Below, piece after piece: positions 61,025 through 64,000 of a DNA stretch of 64,000 nt. A model generated the notes under the pieces. It worked only from the letters and a program-made list of their open reading frames with translations, was not told the DNA's origin and searched no databases. The position numbers and the translations under genes are program-made. Origin of the DNA: CAVQBJ01 sp963724405 (GTDB lineage: Bacteria; Actinomycetota; Thermoleophilia; Solirubrobacterales; Solirubrobacteraceae); NCBI GenBank assembly GCA_963724405.1, contig CAVRUQ010000003.1, positions 1,798,001-1,862,000 of the forward strand, given 5' to 3'. Numbering within the stretch: the stretch's first letter is position 1; each line of letters begins with the position of its first letter.

Positions 61025-62218
61025 ATGCGAATAGCCCTCATCACCAACACGGTCGACAAGAGCGGGGGACTCGAGCGCTACGTCAGCGAGCTCGCCGGTG
61101 CCCTGTCACACCGCGGCGCCGATGTCACACTCGTCGGAAAACGCCTGGATTCGGCGCTGTCGCGCAGCGAGCGGCGCTCGGACGGCGTCCGCATGATCCG
61201 CACCTCGGTGCCGAGCAAGAGCGATCCGAGCTTCGCCGTGCGCTATCCCTTCGTCACCGCCTTCGGCGCGCTGCGCGCGGTGCGCGGCCTGCCCCCGGAC
61301 ACGATCCTCCACGGGCACTTCGCGGTCCCCGTGCTGCCGTTCGCGCTCACCCGGCGGCGCTACCTCTACACCTTCCACGCGCCGGTCTACCGGGAGCTGC
61401 TGAGCGAGCGCCAGGGCAGCTACGCCCTGCCGCCGATCGTGCAGGGCACAGCGGTGGCGGCGCTGCGCACCGCCGAGCGACTCGTCGTGAACGCGGCGAG
61501 CGCGATCACCGTGCTCAGTGAGTTCATGCGCCGCGAGCTGTCGGCACTGAGCCCGCGGGCCGGCCGAGGAGCGCTGCTGCTGCCCGGCGGCGTCGACACG
61601 CAGCGCTTCTCGCCCGGCCCGGCCGAGCGACCCGCGTGGGCTCGGGACGCCGACCCGCTCCTGTTCACGGCGCGGCGTCTGGCGCCGCGCACCGGCGTGA
61701 CCGAGCTCATCGAGGCCATGCCGGAGATCCTCGTCGCGCACCCCGACGCGCTTCTCGCGGTCGCCGGCACGGGGGGCGAGGAGCGGCGAGCGCGCGCCGC
61801 CATCGCCCGTGCCGGTCTCGAGGCTCGAGTGCTCCTGCTCGGACGCGTGAGCGACGAGGAGCTCGTCCGCTGCTACCGGGCGGCGGACCTGTTCGTCATG
61901 CCCACTCAGGAGCTCGAGGGGTTCGGACTGTCAACGGCCGAGGCGTTGGCCTGCGGCACCCCGGCGGTCGGCACGCCGGTCGGCGCCACGCCGGAGATCC
62001 TCGCCCCGCTCGATCCGCGGCTCGTCGCCGCCGACCGCACCCCGGCGGGCATCGCCCGCGGGGTCACCGACGTGCTCGCCGACCCGGCCCTGCTCGAGCG
62101 CGTCCGCCGCCGGGCCCGCGCGCGGGTCGAGCCCGCGATGAGCTGGCCGGCGATCGCCGAGCGCTTCCTGGAGCTATACGCCCGCATGCCCGCAGCGCCG
62201 ACGAGATCGCGCGCGTAG
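61025..62218 (+). CDS. glycosyltransferase, GT4 family (GT-B fold)
   Basis: A 397-residue GT-B enzyme. The N-terminal domain starts RIALITNTVDKSGGLERYVS, the common GGLE/GG(I)E acceptor loop. The C-terminal donor domain contains LLFTARRLAPRTGVTELIEA and the GT4 EX7E motif ELEGFGLSTAEALACGTPAV with GATPEIL after it. It adds a sugar from a nucleotide donor to a glycan. The start is ATG 61025. With the two genes on the other strand it marks a polysaccharide or glycolipid locus running off the window. Confidence 0.92.
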   Translation: MRIALITNTVDKSGGLERYVSELAGALSHRGADVTLVGKRLDSALSRSERRSDGVRMIRTSVPSKSDPSFAVRYPFVTAFGALRAVRGLPPDTILHGHFAVPVLPFALTRRRYLYTFHAPVYRELLSERQGSYALPPIVQGTAVAALRTAERLVVNAASAITVLSEFMRRELSALSPRAGRGALLLPGGVDTQRFSPGPAERPAWARDADPLLFTARRLAPRTGVTELIEAMPEILVAHPDALLAVAGTGGEERRARAAIARAGLEARVLLLGRVSDEELVRCYRAADLFVMPTQELEGFGLSTAEALACGTPAVGTPVGATPEILAPLDPRLVAADRTPAGIARGVTDVLADPALLERVRRRARARVEPAMSWPAIAERFLELYARMPAAPTRSRA

Positions 62219-62232
62219 CGGCGCGCGGACGT

Positions 62233-63297
62233 TCATCCCGGCGGCGGCCCCCGCAGCAGCTCGGCGATCCGCTCCGCCTGCGCCTCGAGGTCGGCATAGG
62301 ACTCCACGAACAAGCGCCCCTTCGACCCGTGGCGCGCCCGCAGGTCGGGGTCGGCGGCGAGCGCCCGCAGGGCCCGCTCCCAAGCGTCCGGGGTGTCGGC
62401 GAGCATGCCGGCGCCCGAGTCGCGCACGAGCTGCGTATTGACGCCCACCGGGCTGGCGACGACGGGCAGCCCGGCGGCCATGTATTGCAGGAGCTTGAAT
62501 CCGGCCTTTGCGCGCGTGTACTCGGTGTCGAGCAGGGGCATGATCCCGACGTCGAACCGCGCGAACAACGCGTGCTCCTCCTCCCGTCGCCATGGGCGGA
62601 ATTCCGAAGGCCCCGGCCACGGCCGTGAGCTCACCACCTCCAGCCGGACGATGCCCTCGTCGGCCAGGCGCTCGAGCACCTCCCGCAGCGGGTCCAGATG
62701 TGGCAGGTTGCCCGCGTTGCCGACCCAACCGACGCGCAGCGGCGCTCGCCGCCGAGGATCGACGAGCGGGTAGCGCCCGACATCGGGCACCGTCGGGAGG
62801 ACGGCGTCGGCCTGGCGCCCGCCGGGCAGTGCGGCGGCGAGCGCCGTGCTGCTGACGATCACGGCGTCGGCCCGGTCGAGCAGCCGCCGCGCCTGCTGGG
62901 GTCCGTACAGCCAGCGCGCCGCCGGCGAGCGGCCGCTCAGCGTCACGGAGGGGACGAACACGGCGTCGTCGAGGTCGTATACGAGCCGTCCCCCGAAGGC
63001 GATCAGCGGCTCTACGACGGGCCCCGGTCCCATCGGGTAGGCACCACGCTGCACGAGGACCGCGTCGAAGCGCCGGAGCTCGCGCCGCAGCTGCGCGGCG
63101 CGCCGCACGTACCCGACGGCGTGCCCGCCAAAGAAGGCGACAGAGCCCATGCGGTTCCCGCGCGGCTCGCCCGTCTCGCGCGGGACGAGGGCCACCGCCT
63201 CATCGAAGCGCGCCGACAGCGCCGGGACGTGCGCCAGCGCCCGGTGGCGCGTCGACGCGTTGCCGACTCCGAACTGCGTGACGATCGCGACCCTCAC
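62233..63297 (-). CDS. glycosyltransferase (GT-B fold)
   Basis: A 354-residue protein. The N-terminus is VAIVTQFGVGNASTRHRALA, the middle DLDDAVFVPSVTLSGRSPAA and PLRVGWVGNAGNLPHLDPLR, and the donor half EHALFARFDVGIMPLLDTEY with KAGFKLLQYMAAGLPVVASP. That is the donor-site pattern of GT4-like enzymes. GTG 63297 overlaps the stop of the upstream glycosyltransferase gene (GTGA). The sugar and acceptor are unknown. Confidence 0.88.
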   Translation of the reverse strand: MRVAIVTQFGVGNASTRHRALAHVPALSARFDEAVALVPRETGEPRGNRMGSVAFFGGHAVGYVRRAAQLRRELRRFDAVLVQRGAYPMGPGPVVEPLIAFGGRLVYDLDDAVFVPSVTLSGRSPAARWLYGPQQARRLLDRADAVIVSSTALAAALPGGRQADAVLPTVPDVGRYPLVDPRRRAPLRVGWVGNAGNLPHLDPLREVLERLADEGIVRLEVVSSRPWPGPSEFRPWRREEEHALFARFDVGIMPLLDTEYTRAKAGFKLLQYMAAGLPVVASPVGVNTQLVRDSGAGMLADTPDAWERALRALAADPDLRARHGSKGRLFVESYADLEAQAERIAELLRGPPPG

Positions 63298-64000
63298 GTC
63301 GCCGTCCCCGTCGCGTCCGCGCCGAGTAGCGCCCGGGACCAGTCCGGCCAGCGAGCCGACCACGTCTGGCCCTGGGCCCACCGCCGCCGCTCGGCGGCGT
63401 GCGCGTCCGGCTCACGGTCGGCACAGCGGATGGCCTCGGCGAGCGCGTCCGCGCCGTCTGCGGCGAGCACGTGCGGCGGGACCTGCGCAGCGCCGTCGAG
63501 GCTCCCGGTCGTGACGGCGACCGGTCGTCCGCGCGCGGCGTAGTCGTAGAGCTTCATGGAGTCCTGTCCCCGGGCCTGGTCGCGGTTGGCGACGACGAGC
63601 ACGTCGCTCGAATCGAGCGCGCTGCCGAGGTGTTCGCGGGGGACGGTCCCGCGCCAGCGCACGCGTCCGCCGCCCGCCGCGAGCAGCTCGGTGAGCTCCG
63701 GCGCGGGTCGCTCGCCGTGCCCCGCGTAGCTGCACGGCCCGTACAGATCGAGCGTCCAGTCCGCCAGTCGCGCCATCACGTCGGCCATCAGCGGAGCGTC
63801 GAAGCGCTCGGAGAGCGTGCCCACGTACACGAGGCGGCGCGCGCGCGGTCGCTGTGCCGGCGGTTGCGCAAGCAGCTCATCGCCGACCGCGTTCGGTACC
63901 ACGACGACCGATCGCCCGGGAAACAGCTCGGCCAGCGCGGGCGCCACCACCACGATCTCGTCAGCCTCGGCGGCGATACGCCGGTGGAGCTCCTCCAGAT
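63294..64000 (-). CDS. glycosyltransferase, partial at the right window edge
   Basis: The visible C-terminal 235 or so residues of a GT-B enzyme; the 5' end lies beyond 64000 and the frame is open to the edge. Visible parts are VVVVPNAVGDELL, RRLVYVGTLSERFDAPLMAD, LYGPCSYAGHGERPAPELTE, GTVPREHLGSALDSSDVLVV and SMKLYDYAARGRPVAVTTGS, which form the donor-binding half. It is translationally coupled to the next gene by GTGA, so both belong to one glycan-assembly operon. Confidence 0.85.
   Translation of the reverse strand, partial: LEELHRRIAAEADEIVVVAPALAELFPGRSVVVVPNAVGDELLAQPPAQRPRARRLVYVGTLSERFDAPLMADVMARLADWTLDLYGPCSYAGHGERPAPELTELLAAGGGRVRWRGTVPREHLGSALDSSDVLVVANRDQARGQDSMKLYDYAARGRPVAVTTGSLDGAAQVPPHVLAADGADALAEAIRCADREPDAHAAERRRWAQGQTWSARWPDWSRALLGADATGTAT

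Overview
The window is a very GC-rich stretch (roughly 70-75 % G+C by eye) with many GTG and some TTG starts, one probable leaderless start and short ATGA/GTGA/TTGA overlaps inside operons. It carries Actinomycetota-type genes: monomeric NADP isocitrate dehydrogenase, several P450/Baeyer-Villiger/SDR oxidoreductases, an ECF sigma factor with a DUF4349-type partner, and lactate 2-monooxygenase. I infer an actinobacterium, possibly of the Thermoleophilia/Solirubrobacterales type (Conexibacter, Solirubrobacter or Patulibacter-like). That placement is inference from gene content only. I recognise no rRNA, tRNA, CRISPR array, transposase or phage gene.

Left part (1-9.7 kb): a secreted DUF5666-like protein, an isolated flagellar rod-protein-like gene, a glyoxalase (VOC) gene flanked by short direct repeats, OsmC, a self-regulated PadR repressor, a double membrane diguanylate cyclase, a second diguanylate cyclase, a GT39 membrane glycosyltransferase and a NUDIX hydrolase.

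9.8-14.7 kb is an oxidative module: SDR + Baeyer-Villiger monooxygenase, divergent TetR, and a P450. Closely matching 34-bp operators overlap the -10 regions of both oxidase promoters, so they look like one TetR regulon. 14.8-19.7 kb: ECF sigma/DUF4349 pair, PAP2 membrane protein, small unknowns and a secreted class-A beta-lactamase-fold protein. 19.7-22.8 kb holds three overlapping genes that resemble parts of the methylamine dehydrogenase (mau) maturation system in a fused, unusual form: MauE-MauD fusion, a Cys-rich Tat-exported MauA-like polypeptide, and a MauF-like membrane domain fused to a possible beta-propeller. An HxlR regulator is divergent to it. This is the best candidate for an undescribed system.

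23.4-28.3 kb: a GNAT acetyltransferase, two tandemly duplicated PAS-GGDEF genes, and a 1.2-kb non-coding block of three minisatellite arrays interleaved with two copies of a 49-bp hairpin element whose third copy lies at 13 kb. 28.3-32.3 kb: a small overlapping operon of unknown function, a second P450, a possible USP-fold protein, and DoxX.

32.5-37.4 kb is a compact protocatechuate operon, pobA-pcaH-pcaG-pcaB-pcaD-pcaC, convergent with an aromatic-type aldehyde dehydrogenase. Together these would take 4-hydroxybenzaldehyde or 4-hydroxybenzoate to 3-oxoadipate. Monomeric IDH follows.

41-53 kb is mixed: two repetitive secreted proteins, VOC + citryl-CoA-lyase-like genes, an ArsR-SRPBCC-ABM operon, MOSC, SDR, DUF1269, a metallo-beta-lactamase-fold hydrolase, alpha/beta hydrolases and a NYN protein. 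53.4-58.1 kb: a MarR regulator and a secreted phosphoesterase whose starts share a perfect 38-bp palindrome, then a PAS-GAF-GGDEF-EAL protein. The right end holds lactate 2-monooxygenase, a broken PrpD gene, a secreted glycan-active-looking protein and three glycosyltransferases, the last cut by the window edge. Five GGDEF proteins in one window point to extensive c-di-GMP signalling.
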